Assembly: GCF_900103645.1 (NCBI RefSeq)
Contig: NZ_FNHP01000004.1
Span: 277,148 to 341,147 of the forward strand
DNA: 64,000 nt
Source: Oryzisolibacter propanilivorax
GTDB lineage: Bacteria; Pseudomonadota; Gammaproteobacteria; Burkholderiales; Burkholderiaceae_C
Direction: 5' to 3'
How positions within the stretch are numbered: position 1 is the stretch's first letter; every line of letters starts with the position of its first letter. Made by a program: the position numbers and the translations under genes. This document shows, piece by piece, positions 46,271 to 55,321 of the stretch. Under the pieces are notes generated by a model that did not search any database, was not told the DNA's origin, and saw only the letters and a program-made list of their open reading frames with translations.

Positions 46271-47149
46271 CATGAAGCCCAGCGCCACGCCGGCGAAGAT
46301 CGCCGCGCCGATCCAGTGGCTCTGGCTGAAGGCAACGAAGCAGCCGGCGCGCGTGCGGCCACGGATCAGCGTCCAGTGCCAGGCGACCTGCGCGGCGGCG
46401 GCGCCCAGGCCCAGCCACAGCGGCCAGCCCAGGCCCTGCGGCGCCAGTGCCGCGGCGGTCAATCCCAGGCACAGGACGAAGAACAGCATCACCCCGGCGA
46501 CGTCGAAGCGCCCCAGCGTGATGGCCGAGGTGCGCATGCCGATCTTCAGGTCGTCGTCGCGGTCCACCATGGCGTATTCGGTGTCGTAGGCCAGCACCAG
46601 GAACAGGTTGGCCAGCCACAGCAGCCAGGCCAGCCCCGGCACCCGGCCCTGCACGGCGGCGAAGGCGATCAGGATGCCGAAGTTGAACGCCAGCCCCAGG
46701 AAGGCCTGCGGCATGGCGAAGAAGCGCTTGGTGAACGGATAGACGATGGTGAAGGCCAGCGCCGGCACCGACCAGGCCACGGCCTGCCAGCGCGTGGTCA
46801 GCACCAGCGCGAAGGCGACCAGCGCCAGCGCGGCGGCCAGCAGCAACGCCTCGCGCACCGAGACCTGGCCGGTGGTGATCGGCCGCGCCTGGGTGCGCTT
46901 CACATGCCGGTCGAAATCGCGGTCGGCCACGTCGTTGACGCAGCAGCCGGCACTGCGCATCAGCACCGTGCCGGCGACGAACACCGCTAGCAGGTGCCAG
47001 CCGGGAAAGCCGTCCGCCGCCACCCACAGCGCCGCCAGCGTCGGCCAGACCAGCACCAGCCAGCCGGCCGGGCGGTTGAAGCGGATCAGGTCGAGGTACA
47101 GCGCCAGGCGGCTGCGCGCGGGCGGGACGGAAGGGGCAGAGGCAGGCAT
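46256..47149 (-). CDS. ubiA: 4-hydroxybenzoate polyprenyltransferase UbiA
   Basis: A 297-residue integral membrane enzyme that prenylates 4-hydroxybenzoate in ubiquinone synthesis. The first aspartate-rich motif is [20 protein letters not shown], and the second is [19 protein letters not shown]. Eight to nine hydrophobic helices are evident. The start [20 protein letters not shown] at 47149 is preferred; a longer frame to 47257 is low-complexity. The last coding residues (FMLRNQ) run directly into repeat copy 6, which supplies the stop. Confidence 0.95.
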   Translation of the reverse strand: MPASAPSVPPARSRLALYLDLIRFNRPAGWLVLVWPTLAALWVAADGFPGWHLLAVFVAGTVLMRSAGCCVNDVADRDFDRHVKRTQARPITTGQVSVREALLLAAALALVAFALVLTTRWQAVAWSVPALAFTIVYPFTKRFFAMPQAFLGLAFNFGILIAFAAVQGRVPGLAWLLWLANLFLVLAYDTEYAMVDRDDDLKIGMRTSAITLGRFDVAGVMLFFVLCLGLTAAALAPQGLGWPLWLGLGAAAAQVAWHWTLIRGRTRAGCFVAFSQSHWIGAAIFAGVALGFMLRNQ

Positions 47150-47415
47150 GGCAGGCAACAACACGGCAACCGGCGATTGTGGCCCAGCGTCTGGTCGCGC
47201 TGGTGCAAGGGGCCGCGCCGCGCGGACATCAGGCCAGCGTTGGCCGTTGCCGGTCACAGGCCTGCGGTGCTACAGACAGGCGCCTGGCGCACGGCGCGCC
47301 CGCGCGCATGCAACGTAGGGTAGGCATGGATGCGTGGATGCGCGTGCCAGTGCTGCGCCAGCCGGCGTGGTGGCTGGCGCGCGAAGCGCGCTCTTCCCGA
47401 GGCTGCAGGCACCCG

Positions 47416-48189
47416 TCACCGCCCGGCGCGCCGGCGCAGCGCCCACTCCGCCGCGCCCAGCACGCAGGCCAGCCAGGCCAGCGCCAGCAGCCAGCCGGCC
47501 AGCACGTCGCTGGCGTGGTGCACGCGCAGCAGCACCCGGCTGACGCCCACGGCCAGCGCCAGTCCGACCAGCGCCAGCGCCGCCGGCCAGCGCCAGGCGC
47601 GGCGCAGCCGGGGCCACAGCAGCCAAGCCAGCGCGGCGCAGAACGCCAGCGTGCCGGCGCTGTGGCCGCTGGGAAAGCTGTGGCTGGCCTCGGTCACCCA
47701 GGCGTCTGCAGGACGCGGGCGCGCCACCTCGGCCTTCAGCGCGCGCGTCCACAGCCCGGCGCCGCCGGTGGCCGCCAGCCAGACGCCGGCGTGCAGCCAA
47801 GCCTGCCGCCGCGCCAGCGCCAGCAGCACCAGCACGCCCACGGCCAGCAGCAGGGCCACATGCCCCAATTGCGTGAACACCACCAGCGGCGTGCGCCAGT
47901 GGCTGGGCACATGGCGCTGCACCCACCCGGCCACGGCCGCGTCCAGCGCCGGCCAGTCGATCCCGCCCGCGTCGCCGGCCAGCGCCGCCGCCATGCCGGC
48001 CAGCGCCAGCGCCGCCAGCACACCGACGAGCGCCAGCGGCGGCCAGGCGCGCGCCGGCAGCACCGGCGCGCCCCAGTGCGGCGCGGCGCCGCGCGTGCGA
48101 TGCAGCCAAAAGAAAAGGCCGCCCACGGCGGCCAGGGTCAGGGCCAAGCCGAAGGCGACGGCGTGGCGGTCCAGCCAGCCCCAGATCAC
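47416..48189 (-). CDS. PAP2-family membrane phosphatase
   Basis: A 257-residue membrane protein of the type 2 phosphatidic acid phosphatase superfamily. The three catalytic segments are present: KAEVARPRP, SFPSGHSAGT and SRVLLRVHHASDVLAG. About six membrane helices. Likely acts on a lipid phosphate such as phosphatidylglycerophosphate or undecaprenyl pyrophosphate, but the substrate is unknown. It lies 31 bp downstream of dps on the same strand. The 266 bp between it and ubiA hold nothing recognisable. Confidence 0.9.
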   Translation of the reverse strand: MIWGWLDRHAVAFGLALTLAAVGGLFFWLHRTRGAAPHWGAPVLPARAWPPLALVGVLAALALAGMAAALAGDAGGIDWPALDAAVAGWVQRHVPSHWRTPLVVFTQLGHVALLLAVGVLVLLALARRQAWLHAGVWLAATGGAGLWTRALKAEVARPRPADAWVTEASHSFPSGHSAGTLAFCAALAWLLWPRLRRAWRWPAALALVGLALAVGVSRVLLRVHHASDVLAGWLLALAWLACVLGAAEWALRRRAGR

Positions 48190-48220
48190 CGGGGCGGCCC
48201 GTCCGGGGCGCAGCGCGGCA

Positions 48221-48763
48221 TCACGCCTCGAGCAGCGAGCGCAGCATCCACGCCGTCTGCTCGTGCACCGCCAGGCGCTGCGTCAGCAGGTCGGCGGTGG
48301 GCTCGTCGCTGGCCTTGTCGGCCACCGGGAACATCTCGCGCGCGGTGCGCGCCACGGCCTCGTGGCCCTCGACCAGGATGCGCACCATCTCCAGCGCCGG
48401 CGGCGGCGCCTCGGGCGCGTCGGGCAGGCTGGCCAGCTTGCCGAAGGCGGCGTACGAGCCCGGCGCATGGTGGCCCAGCGCACGGATGCGCTCGGCGATC
48501 GGGTCGGCAGCGTTCCACAGCTCGGTGTACTGCTCCATGAACATCACGTGCAGGGTGTTGAACATCGGGCCGGTGACGTTCCAGTGGAAGTTGTGCGTCG
48601 TGAGATACAGCGTGTAGGTGTCGGCCAGCAGGCGCGACAGGCCTTGGGCGATGGCCGCGCGGTCCTTGTCGCTGATGCCGATGTCGATGCGCGGCGCGCC
48701 GCTGCGCGTCACCGGGGTCTTGTTCGCCTTGGGGGTGGTCTTGGTGCTGGGGGCCTTGGCCAT
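48221..48763 (-). CDS. dps: Dps-family DNA-binding ferritin-like protein
   Basis: A 180-residue Dps that oxidises and stores iron and protects DNA during oxidative stress. The ferroxidase-centre helix reads [20 protein letters not shown] and the partner segment [14 protein letters not shown] lysine-rich N-terminal tail ([15 protein letters not shown]) suits DNA binding. The start at 48763 is set by the site AGGAG. oxyR is directly upstream on the same strand, and OxyR commonly controls dps; a terminator-like hairpin lies between them. Confidence 0.95.
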   Translation of the reverse strand: MAKAPSTKTTPKANKTPVTRSGAPRIDIGISDKDRAAIAQGLSRLLADTYTLYLTTHNFHWNVTGPMFNTLHVMFMEQYTELWNAADPIAERIRALGHHAPGSYAAFGKLASLPDAPEAPPPALEMVRILVEGHEAVARTAREMFPVADKASDEPTADLLTQRLAVHEQTAWMLRSLLEA

Positions 48764-48791
48764 GTAACAACTCCTGGTGGGGTGGGTGACG

Positions 48792-48835
48792 AAAAAATGC
48801 TGCCGGGCGGCGCAGGGTGGCCGCCCCGCCGGCAT
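48792..48835 (-). terminator. Terminator-like hairpin between oxyR and dps
   Basis: On the minus strand TGCCG plus GGGCGGC pair with GCCGCCCGGCA (a 4-base bulge), followed by GCA and six T. The T tract ends 29 bases before the dps ATG, so it probably stops oxyR transcription while leaving little room for a separate dps promoter. Confidence 0.55.
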
Positions 48836-48848
48836 CATGAACCGGGCT

Positions 48849-49814
48849 TCAGGATAGCCGCTTGACCCCGGGCAGATCGCAGGCGTAGACCGCGTTGCGC
48901 AGCGCGGCAATCGCCTCGTAGCGCGTGAAGCTGCGCCGCCAGGCCAGCACCACGCGGCGCGTGGGCACGCCGCCGCTGTCGTCGGCGGCGATCGGCAGGT
49001 AGCGGATGTGCGCGTCGTCGCTCTTTCGGCGCCGCGCGCCGGTGTGCAGCGCGTCGCGCGGCACCGACAGGCGCGGCACCAGCGTCACGCCCATGCCGGC
49101 CGAGACCATGTGCTTGATGGTCTCCAGCGATGAGCCCTCGAAGGTGCGGCGGATGCCCTCGGCGTTGCTGGCGAAACGCGCGAACTCCGGGCAGACCTGC
49201 AGCACATGGTCGCGAAAGCAGTGCCCGGCGCCCAGCAGCAGCATGGTCTCGTTCTTCAGCTCGGTGGTGGACACGCTGTCCTGCTGCGCCAGCGGGTGGC
49301 TGGACGGCACGGCCGCCAGGAACGGCTCGTCATACAGCGGCGCCAGCGCCAAGCCGGTGTCCGGGAACGGCTCGGCCAGGATGGCGCAGTCGATCTCACC
49401 GGTGCGCAGCATCTCCAGCAGCCGGGCGGTGAAGTTCTCCTGCAGCATCAGCGGCATCTGCGGCGTGGTGGCGATGGCGTGGCGCACCAGCTGCGGCAGC
49501 AGGTAGGGGCCGATGGTGTAGATCACCCCCAGGGTCAGCACGCCGGCCAGCGGGTCCTTGCCGCGCTTGGCGATCTCCTTGATGGCGGCGGCCTGCTCCA
49601 GCACGCTCTGCGCCTGGCGCACGATCTCCTCGCCCAGGGGCGTGACCGTCACGTCGCCAGTGCTGCGCTCGAACAGCTTCAGCTCCAGCTCGTCCTCGAG
49701 CTTCTTCACGGCCACCGACAGCGTCGGCTGCGAGACATAGCAGGCCTCGGCGGCGCGGCCGAAGTGCCGCTCGCGCGCCACGGCGACGATGTATTTGAGT
49801 TCGGTCAGGGTCAT
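48849..49814 (-). CDS. oxyR: Hydrogen peroxide-sensing regulator OxyR
   Basis: A 321-residue LysR-type activator. The helix-turn-helix lies in the first 60 residues ([20 protein letters not shown]). The redox cysteines are Cys199 and Cys208 in [17 protein letters not shown], with the same numbering and spacing as E. coli OxyR. It follows recG by 21 bp, the recG-oxyR order known from pseudomonads and Burkholderia, and is followed by dps. Confidence 0.96.
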   Translation of the reverse strand: MTLTELKYIVAVARERHFGRAAEACYVSQPTLSVAVKKLEDELELKLFERSTGDVTVTPLGEEIVRQAQSVLEQAAAIKEIAKRGKDPLAGVLTLGVIYTIGPYLLPQLVRHAIATTPQMPLMLQENFTARLLEMLRTGEIDCAILAEPFPDTGLALAPLYDEPFLAAVPSSHPLAQQDSVSTTELKNETMLLLGAGHCFRDHVLQVCPEFARFASNAEGIRRTFEGSSLETIKHMVSAGMGVTLVPRLSVPRDALHTGARRRKSDDAHIRYLPIAADDSGGVPTRRVVLAWRRSFTRYEAIAALRNAVYACDLPGVKRLS

Positions 49815-49835
49815 GAACGGATATGCGCCATGGCG

Positions 49836-51926
49836 TCAGGCTTTCAAGTAGTCCGATTTTGAGCCCAGCCAGCGCTCGACGTGCTGCGCCGCCAGCTCGG
49901 GATACTGCTCCAGCATCACCGGCGCCACCTCGCGCGCCCAGTCCAGCAGGCCGGTGTCGCCGGCCAGGTCGGCGAAGCGCAGCAGCGCATCGCCCGACTG
50001 GCGCGCGCCCAGGAATTCGCCCGGGCCGCGGATCTCCAGGTCGCGCCGGGCGATCTCGAAGCCGTCGTTGGTCTCCTGCATGGCTTTGAGGCGCTCGCGC
50101 GCGGTCTCGCCCAGGCGGCCGGAATCGCCGGTGGCATACAGCAGCACGCAGGCCGAGGCCGCCGCGCCGCGGCCCACGCGCCCGCGCAGCTGGTGCAGCT
50201 GCGACAGACCGAAGCGTTCGGCGTGCTCGATGACCATCAGCGAGGCGTTGGGCACGTCCACGCCGACCTCGATCACGGTGGTCGAGACCAGCACGCCCAT
50301 GCGCCCGGACTTGAACTCCTCCATCACCGCCTTCTTCTCGGCGGGTGGCAGGCGCGAGTGCAGCAGCCCGACCGGCGTGCCGGCCAGGGCCTCGGCCAGC
50401 TCGGCGTGCGTGGCGGTGGCGTTGGACAGATCCAGCGCCTCGCTCTCCTCGATCAGCGGGCAGACCCAGTACACCTGCCGCCCGGCGGCGACCTGCGCGG
50501 CGATGCGCTCTATCAGCTCGTCGCGCCGGCTGTCGGCGATCACGCGCGTGACGATGGGCGTGCGCCCGGGCGGCAGCTCGTCGATGGTGGACACGTCCAG
50601 GTCGGCGTAATAACTCATCGCCAGCGTGCGCGGGATGGGCGTGGCGCTCATCATCAGCATGTGCGGCTCCTCGCGCAGGTGGGCGTTCTTCTGGCGCAGC
50701 GCCAGGCGCTGGGCGACGCCGAAGCGGTGCTGCTCGTCGATCACCGCCAGCCCCAGGCGGGCAAAGCGCACCTGCTCCTGGATCACCGCGTGCGTGCCCA
50801 CCACCAGCGCCGCCGTGCCGTCCTTGATGGCCTGCAACATCGCCGCGCGCTCGCGTTTCTTCTGCCCGCCGGCCAGCCAGGCGATGCCCTGCCCGCGCGC
50901 GCCCAGCAGCGGGCGCAGCCAGCCGATCAGTTTGGCGAAGTGCTGCTCGGCCAGGATCTCGGTGGGCGCCATCAGCGCGCACTGCCAGCCGGCGTCCATG
51001 CAGATGCACGCGGCCAGCGCCGCCACCACCGTCTTGCCGGAGCCGACGTCGCCCTGCAGCAGGCGGTGCATGGGGCGGCTTTGCCCCAGGTCGCGCGCGA
51101 TCTCGTCCACCACGCGCCGCTGCGCGCCGGTCAGCTCGAACGGCAGCGCCGCCAGCAGCTGCTCGTGCAGGGGCTGTTCGGCGGCGGGCGCCAGGGTCGG
51201 CGCGGCCAGCTGCGCGCGTTCGCGCCGCGCGGCGAACTGTGACAGCTGCTGCGCCAGCAGCTCCTCGGCTTTCAGGCGCTGCCAGGCTGGGTGGCTGTGG
51301 TCCTCCAGCGTCGCCAGCGCCACGTCGGGCGCCGGGCGGTGCAAAAACAAGAGCGCATCGCGCAAGCTCCATGCCGGCTGACCGGCGTTTTGACCATACA
51401 CCGCCAGCGGCGGGGGCGGCAGGCTGCGTGGCAATGTCTCGGGCAGCTGCACGCGCGTGAGGGCGGTGGCAATCGCCCGGCGCAGGTAGGCCTGCGGCAG
51501 CTGCGCCACCGTCGGGTAGACCGGGGTGAGCGCGGCGGGCAGCTCGGCGTTGGCGCTCTTGACCACCGGGTGCAGCATCTGCCGGCCCCAGAAGCCGCCG
51601 CGCACCTCGCCGCGCGCGCGCAGCCGCATGCCCACGCCCATGGTCTTGTGGTGCGAGGGGTAGAAGCTGAAAAAGCGCAGCTCGCAGCTGCCCGTGGCGT
51701 CCTGCAGCGTCACCACCAGCTGGCGGCGCGGGTGCAGCTGCACCTGGCTGTTGGTGACGGTGCCCTCGATCTGCACGCTGGCGCCCTCGCGCGCGCTGGC
51801 GATGGGGGTGATGCGCGTCTCGTCCTCGTAGCGCAGCGGCAGGTGCAGCGCCAGGTCGATGTCACGGGTGAGGCCCAGTTTGTGCAGCGCCTGGCGCGCG
51901 GGGCTGGAAGGGGCGGGAGTGGGCAT
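49836..51926 (-). CDS. recG: ATP-dependent DNA helicase RecG
   Basis: A 696-residue branch-migration helicase that remodels stalled forks and Holliday junctions. A wedge/OB domain occupies the first ~170 residues (VTNSQVQLHPRRQLVVTLQD). Walker A is LLQGDVGSGKTVVAALAA, the DExH box VIDEQHRFGVAQR, and helicase motif III is LMMSATPIPRTLAMSYY. The C-terminal LHQLRGRVGRG is conserved. The start MPTPAPSSPARQALHKLGLT was chosen over a frame nine codons longer. Complete. Probably co-transcribed with oxyR. Confidence 0.97.
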   Translation of the reverse strand: MPTPAPSSPARQALHKLGLTRDIDLALHLPLRYEDETRITPIASAREGASVQIEGTVTNSQVQLHPRRQLVVTLQDATGSCELRFFSFYPSHHKTMGVGMRLRARGEVRGGFWGRQMLHPVVKSANAELPAALTPVYPTVAQLPQAYLRRAIATALTRVQLPETLPRSLPPPPLAVYGQNAGQPAWSLRDALLFLHRPAPDVALATLEDHSHPAWQRLKAEELLAQQLSQFAARRERAQLAAPTLAPAAEQPLHEQLLAALPFELTGAQRRVVDEIARDLGQSRPMHRLLQGDVGSGKTVVAALAACICMDAGWQCALMAPTEILAEQHFAKLIGWLRPLLGARGQGIAWLAGGQKKRERAAMLQAIKDGTAALVVGTHAVIQEQVRFARLGLAVIDEQHRFGVAQRLALRQKNAHLREEPHMLMMSATPIPRTLAMSYYADLDVSTIDELPPGRTPIVTRVIADSRRDELIERIAAQVAAGRQVYWVCPLIEESEALDLSNATATHAELAEALAGTPVGLLHSRLPPAEKKAVMEEFKSGRMGVLVSTTVIEVGVDVPNASLMVIEHAERFGLSQLHQLRGRVGRGAAASACVLLYATGDSGRLGETARERLKAMQETNDGFEIARRDLEIRGPGEFLGARQSGDALLRFADLAGDTGLLDWAREVAPVMLEQYPELAAQHVERWLGSKSDYLKA

Positions 51927-52016
51927 GCGGACGGAAGGCGGCGGGCAAGGCAAACGGGGCGCTGGCGCAGGCTAACACGCCGGCCCGGGCCGTTGCGCCG
52001 TGCCGGGCATGCTCCG

Positions 52017-52076
52017 CAAAGAATAGCTGCATGCCCTTGCAGAATAACGGCTTCAGGCCATTTTGCCTCCAAATTC
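52017..52076 (-). repeat. Dispersed gene-end repeat, copy 7 (between divergent genes)
   Basis: Minus orientation; read that way GGCCTGAAGCCG, AAGGGCATGCAGCTATTC. The core stem GCC/GGC is short. Unlike the other copies it is not at a stop codon but in the 253-bp space between the divergent recG and the exported esterase gene, about 57 bp upstream of the Fur box. Confidence 0.75.
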
Positions 52077-52133
52077 AACAGCCATGGCACGCTCAGCAGC
52101 GGCAGGCGCCGCGCCGATCGGAGGCACGCCCAA

Positions 52134-52152
52134 GATAATGGGAATTATTATC
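52134..52152. promoter_or_regulatory. Fur box upstream of the exported esterase gene
   Basis: The 19-bp sequence reads GATAATGGGAATTATTATC, matching 16 of 19 positions of the classical Fur box consensus, including both complete outer arms GATAAT and ATTATC. It ends 27 bp before the esterase ATG at 52180, a usual repressor position. Iron repression is inferred from this match. Confidence 0.85.
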
Positions 52153-52179
52153 AACCAGAGCCCCGCAGCGCATCCGCCC

Positions 52180-53895
52180 ATGACCAGCGTCTCTCCCGCC
52201 GCGCCCGCCCGGGCGTCGGCCAGTCTGCGCACGCACCGCGCACCGCCGGCGCAGCAGAGCCGGTGTGTACTGCCCCGGCCCAGCGCCGCCGCCCTGCTGG
52301 CGCTGCTGCTCCTGCCGCTGCTGTCCGCGGCGCAGGCCGGCGGCATCGCCGTCGGCGCGCCCCGTTCCGGCCAGCTGGACGCCGGCCATGCGCTGCGCCT
52401 GGAGGTGGAGGTGCCCGCCGGCCATGTGGTGCAGGGCAGCTTCGACGGTGACGGCGCGGCGCTGGACCTGCTGGACGCCAGCGGCCGGCATCTGCGCCGC
52501 CTGGTGGCCGCAGGCAGCAGCCCACAGGGCTTTACCTGGCAGGTCCGGCCGGGCCAGCAACTGCAGGTGCGCGCCGCCGCCGACGGGCCGGGCAGCGACT
52601 ACCGCGTGCAGCTGGACCGCGCCCTGGCCCCGGACCGCTCCGCCGCGGGCGCCGCCGCGCCGCTGCCGGACAGCCCGCGCCTGCGCGCGCTGGCACGCAC
52701 CCTGCGGGACGGCGGCGACACCGAGGCGTTCTGGCGCGAGCGCGCTGCCCAGGGCACGCCGCTGACCGAGCCGCTGGAGGGCGGCGACTGGCTGGTCACC
52801 TTCCTGTGGCGCGGCGCCGGCACCCGCAGCGTGCGCCTGTTCGGCAGCCCCTCGGGCAACCACGATCCGCTGGCCCGGCTGGGCGACAGCGATGTGTGGT
52901 GGGCGAGCTTCCGCATGCCCGACAGCGCGCGCCTGTCCTACCGCCTGGCGCCCGACGTGCCGCAGGTGGCGGGCAGCGCGCTGGACCAGCGCCGCATGAT
53001 CCTGGCCACCGCGCAGCGCGACCCGCTGAACCCGCGTGTGTTCCCGGCGCGCGCCGACGCGGCGCTGGACGTGTTCCAGGGTTTTTCGGTGCTGGAACTG
53101 CCCGGCGCACCACCGCAGCCGTGGAGCGCGCCGCGCGCCGGCGCCGGTTTAGGCCCGGCGCAGCGCCACATGCTGGCCAGCCGCATCCTGGGCAACCAGC
53201 GCCCGGTCTGGCTGTACCGACCGGTGCAGGGCCCGGCGCGGGCGCTGCTGGTGCTGTTCGACGCGCACGCCTACCGCGAGGACGTGCCGGCCGCGCGCAT
53301 CGTCGCCCACCTGGCGGCGGACGGGTTGATTCCGCCCACGGCGGTGCTGCTGGTGGCCAACCCCAGTCCCGCGGCACGCGCCGCCGAGCTGCCGCCGAAC
53401 CCGCGCTTCGCGCGCTTCCTGGACGAGGAGTTGATGCCGTGGGCGCAGGCGCAGGGCCTGGCACTGCCACCCGAGGCCACGGTGATCGCCGGCTCCAGCT
53501 ATGGCGGCCTGGCCGCGGCCTATGCCGGCCTGGTGCTGCCACAGCGCTTCGGGCGCGTGCTCAGCCTGTCGGGCTCGTTCTGGTGGGCTCCGCCGGGCGA
53601 GACGCCGGGCTGGATGATGCGCGCCTGGTCCCGGGCGCCGGTGCGGCCGGTGCGCTTTTACCTGGACGCCGGCCGCTACGAGCGCGCGCGCGGCGGGCTG
53701 GACGGCATCCTGGAAACCAACCGCCACCTGGCCGACGTGCTGCGCGCGCGCGGCTATCCGGTGGTGCAGCGCGAGCACGCCACCGGACACGACTACCTGC
53801 ACTGGCAGGGCGCGCTGGCCTGCGGGCTGGTGGCGCTGCTGCACCCGGGCACGCAGGCGCCGCCGCTGGCAGCCTGCCCCGATACCGACCCGTGA
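52180..53895 (+). CDS. Exported enterochelin-esterase-like hydrolase (Fes family), iron regulated
   Basis: A 571-residue protein with a signal peptide (SAAALLALLLLPLLSAAQA, cleaved near residue 52). An N-terminal beta domain is followed by a Fes-type N-terminal module (TFLWRGAGTRSVRLFGSPSG, DVWWASFRMPDSARLSYRLA) and an alpha/beta-hydrolase esterase domain with nucleophile elbow IAGSSYGGLAAAY and a probable catalytic His in HATGHDYLHW. Fes enzymes cleave ferric siderophores to free iron; most are cytoplasmic, so a secreted form suggests periplasmic processing of imported siderophores. The start at 52180 lies just downstream of the Fur box. The siderophore is unknown, and no receptor or synthesis genes are adjacent. 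Confidence 0.88.
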   Translation: MTSVSPAAPARASASLRTHRAPPAQQSRCVLPRPSAAALLALLLLPLLSAAQAGGIAVGAPRSGQLDAGHALRLEVEVPAGHVVQGSFDGDGAALDLLDASGRHLRRLVAAGSSPQGFTWQVRPGQQLQVRAAADGPGSDYRVQLDRALAPDRSAAGAAAPLPDSPRLRALARTLRDGGDTEAFWRERAAQGTPLTEPLEGGDWLVTFLWRGAGTRSVRLFGSPSGNHDPLARLGDSDVWWASFRMPDSARLSYRLAPDVPQVAGSALDQRRMILATAQRDPLNPRVFPARADAALDVFQGFSVLELPGAPPQPWSAPRAGAGLGPAQRHMLASRILGNQRPVWLYRPVQGPARALLVLFDAHAYREDVPAARIVAHLAADGLIPPTAVLLVANPSPAARAAELPPNPRFARFLDEELMPWAQAQGLALPPEATVIAGSSYGGLAAAYAGLVLPQRFGRVLSLSGSFWWAPPGETPGWMMRAWSRAPVRPVRFYLDAGRYERARGGLDGILETNRHLADVLRARGYPVVQREHATGHDYLHWQGALACGLVALLHPGTQAPPLAACPDTDP

Positions 53896-54012
53896 ATTCG
53901 CCGGGCGGTCACCGCCACACCCGGGCGCAGCGCAACCAGCGCGGGACCGGCCGCGGCACCGCGTTGCCGCGCGCGAGCCCTGGCGCACATGCACGCGCCC
54001 CGACCGGGAAGC

Positions 54013-54050
54013 GCGGCTGACGGCGCGCTGGCCAGCGCGCCGTCAGCCGC
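54013..54050. repeat. 38-bp perfect palindrome at the end of the hemerythrin-GGDEF gene
   Basis: Each half is 19 bases, reading GCGGCTGACGGCGCGCTGG toward the centre, with no mismatch and no loop. It includes the stop codon of the minus-strand GGDEF gene (54045-54043) and its last coding bases, and lies between convergent genes. It could end transcription from both sides by hairpin formation, though no T tract follows in either direction. Confidence 0.9.
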
Positions 54051-55179
54051 CTTCGCCCAGGCAGCGGTCGCGCCCGGCGGCCTTGGCGCGGTACAGCGCC
54101 GCGTCGGCACGCGCCACCAGCGCCGCCGAGCCGCTGGCGCCCGGCGCGTCGGCCGGCGGCACGTCGGCGCACACCCCGGCGCTGACCGTGACGTGCGGCG
54201 CCCCGGGTGAGGCCGCGTGCGGCCGGGCCAGCGCCCGCACCGCCTGCACCATGGCCTGGCCCACGGCCAGCGCGCCGGCCGCGTCGGTGTCGGGCAGGAT
54301 CGCCGCCAGCTCCTCGCCGCCGTAGCGCGCCACCAGGTCGCTGTCGCGGCGCAGGCAGCCGCGCACCGCGTGCGCCACCGCCTGCAGGCAGGCGTCGCCC
54401 TGCAGGTGGCCGTAGTGGTCGTTGTAGCGCTTGAAATGGTCCACATCCAGCATCACCAGCGCCAGCGGGCGCCGTCCGCGCCGGGCCAGCGCGCAGGCCT
54501 GCTCCAGCCGTTCGTTGAAGCTGGCGCGGTTGGCAATGCCCAGCAGCGCATCGGTGCGCGAGGCCACGCGCAGGCGCTCGTTGGCCTGCTGCAGCTCGGC
54601 GGTGCGCTGCGCCACGCGCTCCTCCAGCGTCTGGTTGGCCCGCGCCAGTTGCGCGTTCTGCGCCGACAGCACGCCGTACAGCCGCCCGATCATGCGCAGC
54701 AGCGCCTGCGTGCCCTGGTCGTGGCCCTCGCGCTCGTGCTCGAAGGCCTCGGCCGCTGCCGTGCCGGCCTCGATGGCGGCGATCTGGCGCGCCATCGCCT
54801 GGTCGATGCCCAGGATGTGCAGGCCCAGCCACGAGGTCAGGAAGCCGGCCAGCGTCGCCGCCTGGTCCTGCATGTGCCGGCGCTGGCTCCACAGCAGGCG
54901 GATCTGCTCGACGAACTGCTGGTGCAGCGCGCAGTGCGCCTGCACGTGGCGCTCGTCCAGCCCGGCGCGGCGCATCAGCTCCTCCTCCTCGTGGAAGTGG
55001 TATTGCGTGTACGCCAGCAGCCGCTGGTAGATGGCGTGCGCCGGCCCATCGTCGGCGCCGGCGCCCTGGAACAGCGCGCGGCTGAGCTCGTCGAACAACG
55101 CGATCAGCGCGCGGTGCTGTTCGTCGACGTCGCCCAGGTGGGTGAGATAGCTGTCGTCCCAGACAAAGGAAGGTTCCAT
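54043..55179 (-). CDS. Bacteriohemerythrin-GGDEF diguanylate cyclase
   Basis: A 378-residue soluble protein. An N-terminal hemerythrin domain carries the di-iron ligands His22, His61 with Glu65, His82, His86, His121 and Asp126 (HFHEEEE, HCALHQQ, HILGID). A coiled linker (QNAQLARANQTLEERVAQRT) leads to a GGDEF domain with an intact GGEEL active site and the inhibitory RxxD site five residues before it (RDSD). It should therefore make c-di-GMP under control of an oxygen- or redox-sensitive di-iron centre. The start MEPSFVWDDSYLTHLGDVDE is the typical hemerythrin N-terminus. Its stop lies inside a 38-bp perfect palindrome. Confidence 0.93.
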   Translation of the reverse strand: MEPSFVWDDSYLTHLGDVDEQHRALIALFDELSRALFQGAGADDGPAHAIYQRLLAYTQYHFHEEEELMRRAGLDERHVQAHCALHQQFVEQIRLLWSQRRHMQDQAATLAGFLTSWLGLHILGIDQAMARQIAAIEAGTAAAEAFEHEREGHDQGTQALLRMIGRLYGVLSAQNAQLARANQTLEERVAQRTAELQQANERLRVASRTDALLGIANRASFNERLEQACALARRGRRPLALVMLDVDHFKRYNDHYGHLQGDACLQAVAHAVRGCLRRDSDLVARYGGEELAAILPDTDAAGALAVGQAMVQAVRALARPHAASPGAPHVTVSAGVCADVPPADAPGASGSAALVARADAALYRAKAAGRDRCLGEGG

Positions 55180-55321
55180 TACGCAAAGGGCGCGCCAGGC
55201 GCCAGGGCAGCCAAACAAACCGGCCAGTGTATGAAACACCGCCACCGTTCCCATGACCTGCGACAAGGACGCCATTTGCGACAATCGCGCGCATTTTTTC
55301 GCCGCTCCACCGCCCCTTCGC

